Positions 49,714-63,782 are shown, counted from the stretch's first letter. The stretch is DNA of 64,000 bases from Phylloscopus collybita (GCA_027886175.1 JAJNNQ010000139.1:2294001-2358000); one strand, 5' to 3'. The notes: generated by a model not told the origin, from the sequence alone. Translations and numbers: made by a program.

Positions 49714-52700
49714 TCTTGACAGCTCTGCTATGCAGAAGCACAGGAAAGCCGGCAGAGCTGCTCCTCTAGCTGCTCTACGCAGAGGCAACTGTAAATCAGC
49801 TAGACAGTGATCCTGTTGTGGAAAAGGCAGGAAAGTGGCTGCAAAAGCGTTTTGGCTTGCTGGAAGCAGCGGCAAGCACGCGGGCTTCTCTGCGCGCTGC
49901 AAACACAAAACAGAAGCACCTACACGGCGAGAGGAGACTGCCTGACACCTGCTGCACTCAGTACAGCTCTGGACTGCTGCCAGGAAAGGTATTTCAAGGA
50001 ACTAGCCACGGGGACTCTGCACTGTGCTGGGAGAGTTTCTACAAGGTGACCAGAGCTGTTCGCCAGCACCCGCTTGCAGCGACCGAGTTCGGCTTTCCAC
50101 GTTCTTCCCCGGCTCTCTTTCGCTTCTCCGCACAAGCTGCGGCTGTATCGAAGACGCCGCTGGCTGTGCTTCCGCGAAGCGCTGCTTTCTCGGCAAAACG
50201 CAGCTTCTCGTTCTTGACAGCTCTGCTATGCAGAAGCACAGGAAAGCCGGCAGAGCTGCTCCTCTAGCTGCTCTACGCAGGGGCAACTGTAAATCAGCTA
50301 GACAGTGATGCTGTTGTGGAAAAGGCAGAGAAGTGGCTGCAAAAGCGTTTTGGCTTGCTGGAAGCAGCAGCAAGCACGCGGGCTTCTCTGCACGCTGCAA
50401 ACACAAAACAGAAGCACCTACACGGCGAGAGGAGACTGCCTGACACCTGCTGCACTCAGTACAGCTCTGGGCTGCTGCCAGGAAAGGTATTTCAAGGAAC
50501 TAGCCACGGGGACTCTGCACTGTGCTGGGACAGTTTCTACAAGGTGACCAGAAGCTGTTCGCCAGCACCCGCTTGCAGCGACCGAGTTCGGCTTTCCACG
50601 TTCTTCCCCGGCTCTCTTTCGCTTCTCCGCACAAGCTGCGGCTGTACCGAAGACGCCGCTGGCTGTGCTTCCGCGAAGCGCTGCTTTCTCGGCAAAACGC
50701 AGCTTCTTGTTCTTGACAGCTCTGCTATGCAGAAGCACAGGAAAGCCGGCAGAGCTGCTCCTCTAGCTGCTCTACGCAGAGGCAACTGTAAATCAGCTAG
50801 ACAGTGATGCTGTTGTGGAAAAGGCAGGAAAGTGGCTGCAAAAGCGTTTTGGCTTGCTGGAAGCAGCAGCAAGCACGCGGGCTTCTCTGCGCGCTGCAAA
50901 CACAAAACAGAAGCACCTACACGGCGAGAGGAGACTGCCTGACACCTGCTGCACTCAGTACAGCTCTGGGCTGCTGCCAGGAAAGGTATTTCAAGGAACT
51001 AGCCACGGGGACTCTGCACTGTGCTGGGAGAGTTTCTACAAGGTGACCAGAAGCTGTTCGCCAGCACCCGCTTGCAGCGACCGAGTTCGGCTTTCCACGT
51101 TCTTCCCCGGCTCTCTTTCGCTTCTCCGCACAAGCTGCGGCTGTACCGAAGACGCCGCTGGCTGTGCTTCCGCGAAGCGCTGCTTTCTCGGCAAAACGCA
51201 GCTTCTCGTTCTTGACAGCTCTGCTATGCAGAAGCACAGGAAAGCCGGCAGAGCTGCTCCTCTAGCTGCTCTACGCAGGGGCAACTGTAAATCAGCTAGA
51301 CAGTGATGCTGTTGTGGAAAAGGCAGGAAAGTGGCTGCAAAAGCGTTTTGGCTTGCTGGAAGCAGCAGCAAGCACGCGGGCTTCTCTGCACGCTGCAAAC
51401 ACAAAACAGAAGCACCCACACGGCGAGAGGAGACTGCCTGACACCTGCTGCACTCAGTACAGCTCTGGGCTGCTGCCAGGAAAGGTATTTCAAGGAACTA
51501 GCCACGGGGACTCTGCACTGTGCTGGGACAGTTTCTACAAGGTGACCAGAAGCTGTTCGCCAGCACCCGCTTGCAGCGACCGAGTTCGGCTTTCCACGTT
51601 CTTCCCCGGCTCTCTTTCGCTTCTCCGCACAAGCTGCGGCTGTACCGAAGACGCCGCTGGCTGTGCTTCCGCGAAGCGCTGCTTTCTCGGCAAAACGCAG
51701 CTTCTCGTTCTTGACAGCTCTGCTATGCAGAAGCACAGGAAAGCCGGCAGAGCTGCTCCTCTAGCTGCTCTACGCAGGGGCAACTGTAAATCAGCTAGAC
51801 AGTGATCCTGTTGTGGAAAAGGCAGGAAAGTGGCTGCAAAAGCGTTTTGGCTTGCTGGAAGCAGCAGCAAGCACGCGGGCTTCTCTGCACGCTGCAAACA
51901 CAAAACAGAAGCACCCACACGGCGAGAGGAGACTGCCTGACACCTGCTGCACTCAGTACAGCTCTGGGCTGCTGCCAGGAAAGGTATTTCAAGGAACTAG
52001 CCACGGGGACTCTGCACTGTGCTGGGACAGTTTCTACAAGGTGACCAGAAACTGTTCGCCAGCACCCGCTTGCAGCGACCGAGTTCGGCTTTCCACGTTC
52101 TTCCCCGGCTCTCTTTCGCTTCTCCGCACAAGCTGCGGCTGTACCGAAGACGCCGCTGGCTGTGCTTCCGCGAAGCGCTGCTTTCTCGGCAAAACGCAGC
52201 TTCTCGTTCTTGACAGCTCTGCTATGCAGAAGCACAGGAAAGCCGGCAGAGCTGCTCCTCTAGCTGCTCTACGCAGGGGCAACTGTAAATCAGCTAGACA
52301 GTGATCCTGTTGTGGAAAAGGCAGGAAAGTGGCTGCAAAAGCGTTTTGGCTTGCTGGAAGCAGCAGCAAGCACGCGGGCTTCTCTGCACGCTGCAAACAC
52401 AAAACAGAAGCACCTACACGGCGAGAAGAGACTGCCTGACACCTGCTGCACTCAGTACAGCTCTGGGCTGCTGCCAGGAAAGGTATTTCAAGGAACTAGC
52501 CACGGGGACTCTGCACTGTGCTGGGACAGTTTCTACAAGGTGACCAGAAGCTGTTCGCCAGCACCCGCTTGCAGCGACCGAGTTCGGCTTTCCACGTTCT
52601 TCCCCGGCTCTCTTTCGCTTCTCCGCACAAGCTGCGGCTGTACCGAAGACGCCGCTGGCTGTGCTTCCGCGAAGCGCTGCTTTCTCGGCAAAACGCAGCT

Positions 52701-53704
52701 TCTTGTTCTTGACAGCTCTGCTATGCAGAAGCACAGGAAAGCCGGCAGAGCTGCTCCTCTAGCTGCTCTACGCAGAGGCAACTGTAAATCAGCTAGACAG
52801 TGATGCTGTTGTGGAAAAGGCAGGAAAGTGGCTGCAAAAGCCTTTTGGCTTGCTGGAAGCAGCAGCAAGCACGCGGGCTTCTCTGCGCGCTGCAAACACA
52901 AAACAGAAGCACCTACACGGCGAGAGGAGACTGCCTGACACCTGCTGCACTCAGTACAGCTCTGGGCTGCTGCCAGGAAAGGTATTTCAAGGAACTAGCC
53001 ACGGGGACTCTGCACTGTGCTGGGAGAGTTTCTACAAGGTGACCAGAAGCTGTTCGCCAGCACCCGCTTGCAGCGACCGAGTTCGGCTTTCCACGTTCTT
53101 CCCCGGCTCTCTTTCGCTTCTCCGCACAAGCTGCGGCTGTACCGAAGACGCCGCTGGCTGTGCTTCCGCGAAGCGCTGCTTTCTCGGCAAAACGCAGCTT
53201 CTCGTTCTTGACAGCTCTGCTATGCAGAAGCACAGGAAAGCCGGCAGAGCTGCTCCTCTAGCTGCTCTACGCAGGGGCAACTGTAAATCAGCTAGACAGT
53301 GATGCTGTTGTGGAAAAGGCAGGAAAGTGGCTGCAAAAGCGTTTTGGCTTGCTGGAAGCAGCAGCAAGCACGCGGGCTTCTCTGCACGCTGCAAACACAA
53401 AACAGAAGCACCCACACGGCGAGAGGAGACTGCCTGACACCTGCTGCACTCAGTACAGCTCTGGGCTGCTGCCAGGAAAGGTATTTCAAGGAACTAGCCA
53501 CGGGGACTCTGCACTGTGCTGGGACAGTTTCTACAAGGTGACCAGAAGCTGTTCGCCAGCACCCGCTTGCAGCGACCGAGTTCGGCTTTCCACGTTCTTC
53601 CCCGGCTCTCTTTCGCTTCTCCGCACAAGCTGCGGCTGTACCGAAGACGCCGCTGGCTGTGCTTCCGCGAAGCGCTGCTTTCTCGGCAAAACGCAGCTTC
53701 TCGT
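49714..53704 (-). repeat. 3,991-bp higher-order unit, copy 2
   Basis: All diagnostic variants of copy 1 recur in the same order at +3,991 bp, including the 1-bp deletion (about 50,053), AAGGCAGAGAAG (about 50,326) and AAAGCCTTTTGG (about 52,838). I found no difference between the copies at the positions I compared. The following unit at 53.7-54.2 kb is a different variant, so there is no third copy in register. Confidence 0.9.
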
Positions 53705-54800
53705 TCTTGACAGCTCTGCTATGCAGAAGCACAGGAAAGCCGGCAGAGCTGCTCCTCTAGCTGCTCTACGCAGGGGCAACTGTAAATCAGCTAGACAGTG
53801 ATGCTGTTGTGGAAAAGGCAGGAAAGTGGCTGCAAAAGCGTTTTGGCTTGCTGGAAGCAGCAGCAAGCACGCGGGCTTCTCTGCACGCTGCAAACACAAA
53901 ACAGAAGCACCCACACGGCGAGAGGAGACTGCCTGACACCTGCTGCACTCAGTACAGCTCTGGGCTGCTGCCAGGAAAGGTATTTCAAGGAACTAGCCAC
54001 GGGGACTCTGCACTGTGCTGGGACAGTTTCTACAAGGTGACCAGAAACTGTTCGCCAGCACCCGCTTGCAGCGACCGAGTTCGGCTTTCCACGTTCTTCC
54101 CCGGCTCTCTTTCGCTTCTCCGCACAAGCTGCGGCTGTACCGAAGACGCCGCTGGCTGTGCTTCCGCGAAGCGCTGCTTTCTCGGCAAAACGCAGCTTCT
54201 TGTTCTTGACAGCTCTGCTATGCAGAAGCACAGGAAAGCCGGCAGAGCTGCTCCTCTAGCTGCTCTACGCAGAGGCAACTGTAAATCAGCTAGACAGTGA
54301 TCCTGTTGTGGAAAAGGCAGGAACGTGGCTGCAAAAGCGTTTTGGCTTGCTGGAAGCAGCAGCAAGCACGCGGGCTTCTCTGCACGCTGCAAACACAAAA
54401 CAGAAGCACCTACACGGCGAGAGGAGACGGCCTGACACCTGCTGCACTCAGTACAGCTCTGGGCTGCTGCCAGGAAAGGTATTTCAAGGAACTAGCCACG
54501 GGGACTCTGCACTGTGCTGGGACAGTTTTTACAAGGTGACCAGAAGCTGTTCGCCAGCACCCGCTTGCAGCGACCGAGTTCGGCTTTCCACGTTCTTCCC
54601 CGGCTCTCTTTCGCTTCTCCGCACAAGCTGCGGCTGTACCGAAGACGCCGCTGGCTGTGCTTCCGCGAAGCGCTGCTTTCTCGGCAAAACGCAGCTTCTT
54701 GTTCTTGACAGCTCTGCTATGCAGAAGCACAGGAAAGCCGGCAGAGCTGCTCCTCTAGCTGCTCTACGCAGAGGCAACTGTAAATCAGCTAGACAGTGAT
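53705..54800 (-). repeat. Two-monomer variant pair repeated at 62.7-63.8 kb
   Basis: Two units with the private combination GGAACGTGGCTGC, GAGACGGCCTGAC and GACAGTTTTTACAAGG in the second unit are found again 8,982 bp (exactly 18 units) downstream at about 62,690-63,782. Neighbouring units do not match at that offset, so only a short tract was copied. Confidence 0.7.
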
Positions 54801-57199
54801 GCTGTTGTGGAAAAGGCAGGAAAGTGGCTGCAAAAGCGTTTTGGCTTGCTGGAAGCAGCAGCAAGCACGCGGGCTTCTCTGCACGCTGCAAACACAAAAC
54901 AGAAGCACCCACACGGCGAGAGGAGACTGCCTGACACCTGCTGCACTCAGTACAGCTCTGGGCTGCTGCCAGGAAAGGTATTTCAAGGAACTAGCCACGG
55001 GGACTCTGCACTGTGCTGGGACAGTTTCTACAAGGTGACCAGAAGCTGTTCGCCAGCACCCGCTTGCAGCGACCGAGTTCGGCTTTCCACGTTCTTCCCC
55101 GGCTCTCTTTCGCTTCTCCGCACAAGCTGCGGCTGTACCGAAGACGCCGCTGGCTGTGCTTCCGCGAAGCGCTGCTTTCTCGGCAAAACGCAGCTTCTCG
55201 TTCTTGACAGCTCTGCTATGCAGAAGCACAGGAAAGCCGGCAGAGCTGCTCCTCTAGCTGCTCTACGCAGGGGCAACTGTAAATCAGCTAGACAGTGATG
55301 CTGTTGTGGAAAAGGCAGGAAAGTGGCTGCAAAAGCGTTTTGGCTTGCTGGAAGCAGCAGCAAGCACGTGGGCTTCTCTGCACGCTGCAAAAACAAAACA
55401 GAAACACCTACACGGCGAGAGGAGACTGCCTGACACCTGCTGCACTCAGTACAGCTCTGGGCTGCTGCCAGGAAAGGTATTTCAAGGAACTAGCCACGGG
55501 GACTCTGCACTGTGCTGGGACAGTTTCTACAAGGTGACCAGAAGCTGTTCGCCAGCACCCGCTTGCAGCGACCGAGTTCGGCTTTCCACGTTCTTCCCCG
55601 GCTCTCTTTCGCTTCTCCGCACAAGCTGCGGCTGTACCGAAGACGCCGCTGGCTGTGCTTCCGCGAAGCGCTGCTTTCTCGGCAAAACGCAGCTTCTTGT
55701 TCTTGACAGCTCTGCTATGCAGAAGCACAGGAAAGCCGGCAGAGCTGCTCCTCTAGCTGCTCTACGCAGAGGCAACTGTAAATCAGCTAGACAGTGATCC
55801 TGTTGTGGAAAAGGCAGGAAAGTGGCTGCAAAAGCGTTTTGGCTTGCTGGAAGCAGCAGCAAGCACGCGGGCTTCTCTGCACGCTGCAAACACAAAACAG
55901 AAGCACCCACACGGCGAGAGGAGACTGCCTGACACCTGCTGCACTCAGTACAGCTCTGGGCTGCTGCCAGGAAAGGTATTTCAAGGAACTAGCCACGGGG
56001 ACTCTGCACTGTGCTGGGACAGTTTCTACAAGGTGACCAGAAACTGTTCGCCAGCACCCGCTTGCAGCGACCGAGTTCGGCTTTCCACGTTCTTCCCCGG
56101 CTCTCTTTCGCTTCTCCGCACAAGCTGCGGCTGTACCGAAGACGCCGCTGGCTGTGCTTCCGCGAAGCGCTGCTTTCTCGGCAAAACGCAGCTTCTCGTT
56201 CTTGACAGCTCTGCTATGCAGAAGCACAGGAAAGCCGGCAGAGCTGCTCCTCTAGCTGCTCTACGCAGGGGCAACTGTAAATCAGCTAGACAGTGATCCT
56301 GTTGTGGAAAAGGCAGGAAAGTGGCTGCAAAAGCGTTTTGGCTTGCTGGAAGCAGCAGCAAGCACGCGGGCTTCTCTGCACGCTGCAAACACAAAACAGA
56401 AACACCTACACGGCGAGAGGAGACTGCCTGACACCTGCTGCACTCAGTACAGCTCTGGGCTGCTGCCAGGAAAGGTATTTCAAGGAACTACTCACGGGGG
56501 CTCTGCACTGTGCTGGGACAGTTTCTACAAGGTGACCAGAAGCTGTTCGCCAGCACCCGCTTGCAGCGACCGAGTTCGGCTTTCCACGTTCTTCCCCGGC
56601 TCTCTTTCGCTTCTCCGCACAAGCTGCGGCTGTACCGAAGACGCCGCTGGCTGTGCTTCCGCGAAGCGCTGCTTTCTCGGCAAAACGCAGCTTCTCGTTC
56701 TTGACAGCTCTGCTATGCAGAAGCACAGGAAAGCCGGCAGAGCTGCTCCTCTAGCTGCTCTACGCAGAGGCAACTGTAAATCAGCTAGACACTGATCCTG
56801 TTGTGGAAAAGGCAGGAAAGTGGCTGCAAAAGCGTTTTGGCTTGCTGGAAGCAGCAGCAAGCACGCGGGCTTCTCTGCACGCTGCAAACACAAAACAGAA
56901 GCACCCACACGGCGAGAGGAGACTGCCTGACACCTGCTGCACTCAGTACAGTTCTGGGCTGCTGCCAGGAAAGGTATTTCAAGGAACTAGCCACGGGGAC
57001 TCTGCACTGTGCTGGGACAGTTTCTACAAGGTGACCAGAAACTGTTCGCCAGCACCCGCTTGCAGCGACCGAGTTCGGCTTTCCACGTTCTTCCCCGGCT
57101 CTCTTTCGCTTCTCCGCACAAGCTGCGGCTGTACCGAAGACGCCGCTGGCTGTGCTTCCGCGAAGCGCTGCTTTCTCGGCAAAACGCAGCTTCTCGTTC

Positions 57200-58695
57200 T
57201 TGACAGCTCTGCTATGCAGAAGCACAGGAAAGCCGGCAGAGCTGCTCCTCTAGCTGCTCTACGCAGGGGCAACTGTAAATCAGCTAGACAGTGATCCTGT
57301 TGTGGAAAAGGCAGGAAAGTGGCTGCAAAAGCGTTTTGGCTTGCTGGAAGCAGCAGCAAGCACGCGGGCTTCTCTGCACGCTGCAAACACAAAACAGAAG
57401 CACCTACACGGCGAGAAGAGACTGCCTGACACCTGCTGCACTCAGTACAGCTCTGGGCTGCTGCCAGGAAAGGTATTTCAAGGAACTAGCCACGGGGACT
57501 CTGCACTGTGCTGGGACAGTTTCTACAAGGTGACCAGAAGCTGTTCGCCAGCACCCGCTTGCAGCGACCGAGTTCGGCTTTCCACGTTCTTCCCCGGCTC
57601 TCTTTCGCTTCTCCGCACAAGCTGCGGCTGTACCGAAGACGCCGCTGGCTGTGCTTCCGCGAAGCGCTGCTTTCTCGGCAAAACACAGCTTCTTGTTCTT
57701 GACAGCTCTGCTATGCAGAAGCACAGGAAAGCCGGCAGAGCTGCTCCTCTAGCTGCTCTACGCAGAGGCAACTGTAAATCAGCTAGACAGTGATGCTGTT
57801 GTGGAAAAGGCAGGAAAGTGGCTGCAAAAGCGTTTTGGCTTGCTGGAAGCAGCAGCAAGCACGCGGGCTTCTCTGCACGCTGCAAACACAAAACAGAAGC
57901 ACCTACACGGCGAGAGGAGACTGCCTGACACCTGCTGCACTCAGTACAGCTCTGGGCTGCTGCCAGGAAAGGTATTTCAAGGAACTAGCCACGGGGACTC
58001 TGCACTGTGCTGGGACAGTTTCTACAAGGTGACCAGAAGCTGTTCGCCAGCACCCGCTTGCAGCGACCGAGTTCGGCTTTCCACGTTCTTCCCCGGCTCT
58101 CTTTCGCTTCTCCGCACAAGCTGCGGCTGTACCGAAGACGCCGCTGGCTGTGCTTCCGCGAAGCGCTGCTTTCTCGGCAAAACGCAGCTTCTTGTTCTTG
58201 ACAGCTCTGCTATGCAGAAGCACAGGAAAGCCGGCAGAGCTGCTCCTCTAGCTGCTCTACGCAGAGGCAACTATAAATCAGCTAGACAGTGATGCTGTTG
58301 TGGAAAAGGCAGGAAAGTGGCTGCAAAAGCGTTTTGGCTTGCTGGAAGCACCAGCAAGCACGCGGGCTTCTCTGCGCGCTGCAAACACAAAACAGAAGCA
58401 CCTACACGGCGAGAGGAGACTGCCTGACACCTGCTGCACTCAGTACAGCTCTGGGCTGCTGCCAGGAAAGGTATTTCAAGGAACTAGCCACGGGGACTCT
58501 GCACTGTGCTGGGACAGTTTCTACAAGGTGACCAGAAGCTGTTCGCCAGCACCCGCTTGCAGCGACCGAGTTCGGCTTTCCACGTTCTTCCCCGGCTCTC
58601 TTTCGCTTCTCCGCACAAGCTGCGGCTGTACCGAAGACGCCGCTGGCTGTGCTTCCGCGAAGCGCTGCTTTCTCGGCAAAACGCAGCTTCTCGTT
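57200..58695 (-). repeat. Three-monomer higher-order unit, copy 1
   Basis: Three units in the order GAGAAGAGACTG type, plain type and GGAAGCACCAGCAAGC type are repeated directly in the next 1,497 bp (3 x 499). The third unit also has GACAGCCCTGC in place of GACAGCTCTGC. Boundaries are approximate. Confidence 0.75.
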
Positions 58696-60192
58696 CTTGA
58701 CAGCCCTGCTATGCAGAAGCACAGGAAAGCCGGCAGAGCTGCTCCTCTAGCTGCTCTACGCAGGGGCAACTGTAAATCAGCTAGACAGTGATCCTGTTGT
58801 GGAAAAGGCAGGAAAGTGGCTGCAAAAGCGTTTTGGCTTGCTGGAAGCAGCAGCAAGCACGCGGGCTTCTCTGCACGCTGCAAACACAAAACAGAAGCAC
58901 CTACACGGCGAGAAGAGACTGCCTGACACCTGCTGCACTCAGTACAGCTCTGGGCTGCTGCCAGGAAAGGTATTTCAAGGAACTAGCCACGGGGACTCTG
59001 CACTGTGCTGGGACAGTTTCTACAAGGTGACCAGAAGCTGTTCGCCAGCACCCGCTTGCAGCGACCGAGTTCGGCTTTCCACGTTCTTCCCCGGCTCTCT
59101 TTCGCTTCTCCGCACAAGCTGCGGCTGTACCGAAGACGCCGCTGGCTGTGCTTCCGCGAAGCGCTGCTTTCTCGGCAAAACGCAGCTTCTTGTTCTTGAC
59201 AGCTCTGCTATGCAGAAGCACAGGAAAGCCGGCAGAGCTGCTCCTCTAGCTGCTCTACGCAGAGGCAACTGTAAATCAGCTAGACAGTGATGCTGTTGTG
59301 GAAAAGGCAGGAAAGTGGCTGCAAAAGCGTTTTGGCTTGCTGGAAGCAGCAGCAAGCACGCGGGCTTCTCTGCACGCTGCAAACACAAAACAGAAGCACC
59401 TACACGGCGAGAGGAGACTGCCTGACACCTGCTGCACTCAGTACAGCTCTGGGCTGCTGCCAGGAAAGGTATTTCAAGGAACTAGCCACGGGGACTCTGC
59501 ACTGTGCTGGGACAGTTTCTACAAGGTGACCAGAAGCTGTTCGCCAGCACCCGCTTGCAGCGACCGAGTTCGGCTTTCCACGTTCTTCCCCGGCTCTCTT
59601 TCGCTTCTCCGCACAAGCTGCGGCTGTACCGAAGACGCCGCTGGCTGTGCTTCCGCGAAGCGCTGCTTTCTCGGCAAAACGCAGCTTCTTGTTCTTGACA
59701 GCTCTGCTATGCAGAAGCACAGGAAAGCCGGCAGAGCTGCTCCTCTAGCTGCTCTACGCAGAGGCAACTGTAAATCAGCTAGACAGTGATGCTGTTGTGG
59801 AAAAGGCAGGAAAGTGGCTGCAAAAGCGTTTTGGCTTGCTGGAAGCACCAGCAAGCACGCGGGCTTCTCTGCGCGCTGCAAACACAAAACAGAAGCACCT
59901 ACACGGCGAGAGGAGACTGCCTGACACCTGCTGCACTCAGTACAGCTCTGGGCTGCTGCCAGGAAAGGTATTTCAAGGAACTAGCCACGGGGACTCTGCA
60001 CTGTGCTGGGACAGTTTCTACAAGGTGACCAGAAGCTGTTCGCCAGCACCCGCTTGCAGCGACCGAGTTCGGCTTTCCACGTTCTTCCCCGGCTCTCTTT
60101 CGCTTCTCCGCACAAGCTGCGGCTGTACCGAAGACGCCGCTGGCTGTGCTTCCGCGAAGCGCTGCTTTCTCGGCAAAACGCAGCTTCTCGTT
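58696..60192 (-). repeat. Three-monomer higher-order unit, copy 2
   Basis: Same order of three variant units as in copy 1, including GGAAGCACCAGCAAGC near 59,844 and GACAGCCCTGC near 60,197. Copy 1 differs by private changes such as AAAACACAGCTTC at about 57,680 and CAACTATAAATC at about 58,268. The GACAGCCCTGC variant occurs once more in the next unit, so the end is blurred. Confidence 0.72.
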
Positions 60193-62689
60193 CTTGACAG
60201 CCCTGCTATGCAGAAGCACAGGAAAGCCGGCAGAGCTGCTCCTCTAGCTGCTCTACGCAGGGGCAACTGTAAATCAGCTAGACAGTGATCCTGTTGTGGA
60301 AAAGGCAGGAAAGTGGCTGCAAAAGCGTTTTGGCTTGCTGGAAGCAGCAGCAAGCACGCGGGCTTCTCTGCACGCTGCAAACACAAAACAGAAGCACCCA
60401 CACGGCGAGAGGAGACTGCCTGACACCTGCTGCACTCAGTACAGCTCTGGGCTGCTGCCAGGAAAGGTATTTCAAGGAACTAGCCACGGGGACTCTGCAC
60501 TGTGCTGGGACAGTTTCTACAAGGTGACCAGAAGCTGTTCGCCAGCACCCGCTTGCAGCGACCGAGTTCGGCTTTCCACGTTCTTCCCCGGCTCTCTTTC
60601 GCTTCTCCGCACAAGCTGCGGCTGTACCGAAGACGCCGCTGGCTGTGCTTCCGCGAAGCGCTGCTTTCTCGGCAAAACGCAGCTTCTCGTTCTTGACAGC
60701 CCTGCTATGCAGAAGCACAGGAAAGCCGGCAGAGCTGCTCCTCTAGCTGCTCTACGCAGGGGCAACTGTAAATCAGCTAGACAGTGATGCTGTTGTGGAA
60801 AAGGCAGGAAAGTGGCTGCAAAAGCGTTTTGGCTTGCTGGAAGCAGCAGCAAGCACGCGGGCTTCTCTGCACGCTGCAAACACAAAACAGAAACACCTAC
60901 ACGGCGAGAGGAGACTGCCTGACACCTGCTGCACTCAGTACAGCTCTGGGCTGCTGCCAGGAAAGGTATTTCAAGGAACTAGCCACGGGGACTCTGCACT
61001 GTGCTGGGACAGTTTCTACAAGGTGACCAGAAGCTGTTCGCCAGCACCCGCTTGCAGCGACCGAGTTCGGCTTTCCACGTTCTTCCCCGGCTCTCTTTCG
61101 CTTCTCCGCACAAGCTGCGGCTGTACCGAAGACGCCGCTGGCTGTGCTTCCGCGAAGCGCTGCTTTCTCGGCAAAACGCAGCTTCTTGTTCTTGACAGCT
61201 CTGCTATGCAGAAGCACAGGAAAGCCGGCAGAGCTGCTCCTCTAGCTGCTCTACGCAGAGGCAACTGTAAATCAGCTAGACAGTGATCCTGTTGTGGAAA
61301 AGGCAGGAAAGTGGCTGCAAAAGCGTTTTGGCTTGCTGGAAGCAGCAGCAAGCACGCGGGCTTCTCTGCACGCTGCAAACACAAAACAGAAGCACCCACA
61401 CGGCGAGAGGAGACTGCCTGACACCTGCTGCACTCAGTACAGCTCTGGGCTGCTGCCAGGAAAGGTATTTCAAGGAACTAGCCACGGGGACTCTGCACTG
61501 TGCTGGGACAGTTTCTACAAGGTGACCAGAAACTGTTCGCCAGCACCCGCTTGCAGCGACCGAGTTCGGCTTTCCACGTTCTTCCCCGGCTCTCTTTCGC
61601 TTCTCCGCACAAGCTGCGGCTGTACCGAAGACGCCGCTGGCTGTGCTTCCGCGAAGCGCTGCTTTCTCGGCAAAACGCAGCTTCTCGTTCTTGACAGCTC
61701 TGCTATGCAGAAGCACAGGAAAGCCGGCAGAGCTGCTCCTCTAGCTGCTCTACGCAGGGGCAACTGTAAATCAGCTAGACAGTGATGCTGTTGTGGAAAA
61801 GGCAGGAAAGTGGCTGCAAAAGCGTTTTGGCTTGCTGGAAGCAGCAGCAAGCACGCGGGCTTCTCTGCACGCTGCAAACACAAAACAGAAGCACCCACAC
61901 GGCGAGAGGAGACTGCCTGACACCTGCTGCACTCAGTACAGCTCTGGGCTGCTGCCAGGAAAGGTATTTCAAGGAACTAGCCACGGGGACTCTGCACTGT
62001 GCTGGGAGAGTTTCTACAAGGTGACCAGAAGCTGTTCGCCAGCACCCGCTTGCAGCGACCGAGTTCGGCTTTCCACGTTCTTCCCCGGCTCTCTTTCGCT
62101 TCTCCGCACAAGCTGCGGCTGTACCGAAGACGCCGCTGGCTGTGCTTCCGCGAAGCGCTGCTTTCTCGGCAAAACGCAGCTTCTCGTTCTTGACAGCTCT
62201 GCTATGCAGAAGCACAGGAAAGCCGGCTAAGCTGCTCCTCTAGCTGCTCTACGCAGGGGCAACTGTAAATCAGCTAGACAGTGATGCTGTTGTGGAAAAG
62301 GCAGGAAAGTGGCTGCAAAAGCATTTTGGCTTGCTGGAAGCAGCAGCAAGCACGCGGGCTTCTCTGCACGCTGCAAACACAAAACAGAAACACCTACACG
62401 GCGAGAGGAGACTGCCTGACACCTGCTGCACTCAGTACAGCTCTGGGCTGCTGCCAGGAAAGGTATTTCAAGGAACTAGCCACGGGGACTCTGCACTGTG
62501 CTGGGACAGTTTCTACAAGGTGACCAGAAGCTGTTCGCCAGCACCCGCTTGCAGCGACCGAGTTCGGCTTTCCACGTTCTTCCCCGGCTCTCTTTCGCTT
62601 CTCCGCACAAGCTGCGGCTCTACCGAAGACGCCGCTGGCTGTGCTTCCGCGAAGCGCTGCTTTCTCGGCAAAACGCAGCTTCTTGTTCT

Positions 62690-63782
62690 TGACAGCTCTG
62701 CTATGCAGAAGCACAGGAAAGCCGGCAGAACTGCTCCTCTAGCTGCTCTACGCAGAGGCAACTGTAAATCAGCTAGACAGTGATCCTGTTGTGGAAAAGG
62801 CAGGAAAGTGGCTGCAAAAGCGTTTTGGCTTGCTGGAAGCAGCAGCAAGCACGCGGGCTTCTCTGCGCGCTGCAAACACAAAACAGAAGCACCCACACGG
62901 CGAGAGGAGACTGCCTGACACCTGCTGCACTCAGTACAGCTCTGGGCTGCTGCCAGGAAAGGTATTTCAAGGAACTAGCCACGGGGACTCTGCACTGTGC
63001 TGGGACAGTTTCTACAAGGTGACCAGAAACTGTTCGCCAGCACCCGCTTGCAGCGACCGAGTTCGGCTTTCCACGTTCTTCCCCGGCTCTCTTTCGCTTC
63101 TCCGCACAAGCTGCGGCTGTACCGAAGACGCCGCTGGCTGTGCTTCCGCGAAGCGCTGCTTTCTCGGCAAAACGCAGCTTCTTGTTCTTGACAGCTCTGC
63201 TATGCAGAAGCACAGGAAAGCCGGCAGAGCTGCTCCTCTAGCTGCTCTACGCAGAGGCAACTGTAAATCAGCTAGACAGTGATCCTGTTGTGGAAAAGGC
63301 AGGAACGTGGCTGCAAAAGCGTTTTGGCTTGCTGGAAGCAGCAGCAAGCACGCGGGCTTCTCTGCACGCTGCAAACACAAAACAGAAGCACCTACACGGC
63401 GAGAGGAGACGGCCTGACACCTGCTGCACTCAGTACAGCTCTGGGCTGCTGCCAGGAAAGGTATTTCAAGGAACTAGCCACGGGGACTCTGCACTGTGCT
63501 GGGACAGTTTTTACAAGGTGACCAGAAGCTGTTCGCCAGCACCCGCTTGCAGCGACCGAGTTCGGCTTTCCACGTTCTTCCCCGGCTCTCTTTCGCTTCT
63601 CCGCACAAGCTGCGGCTGTACCGAAGACGCCGCTGGCTGTGCTTCCGCGAAGCGCTGCTTTCTCGGCAAAACGCAGCTTCTCGTTCTTGACAGCTCTGCT
63701 ATGCAGAAGCACAGGAAAGCCGGCAGAGCTGCTCCTCTAGCTGCTCTACGCAGGGGCAACTGTAAATCAGCTAGACAGTGAT
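62690..63782 (-). repeat. Second copy of the 53.7-54.8 kb variant pair
   Basis: Carries GGAACGTGGCTGC (about 63,300), GAGACGGCCTGAC (about 63,404) and GACAGTTTTTACAAGG (about 63,503), a combination seen only here and at 53.7-54.8 kb. Confidence 0.7.
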
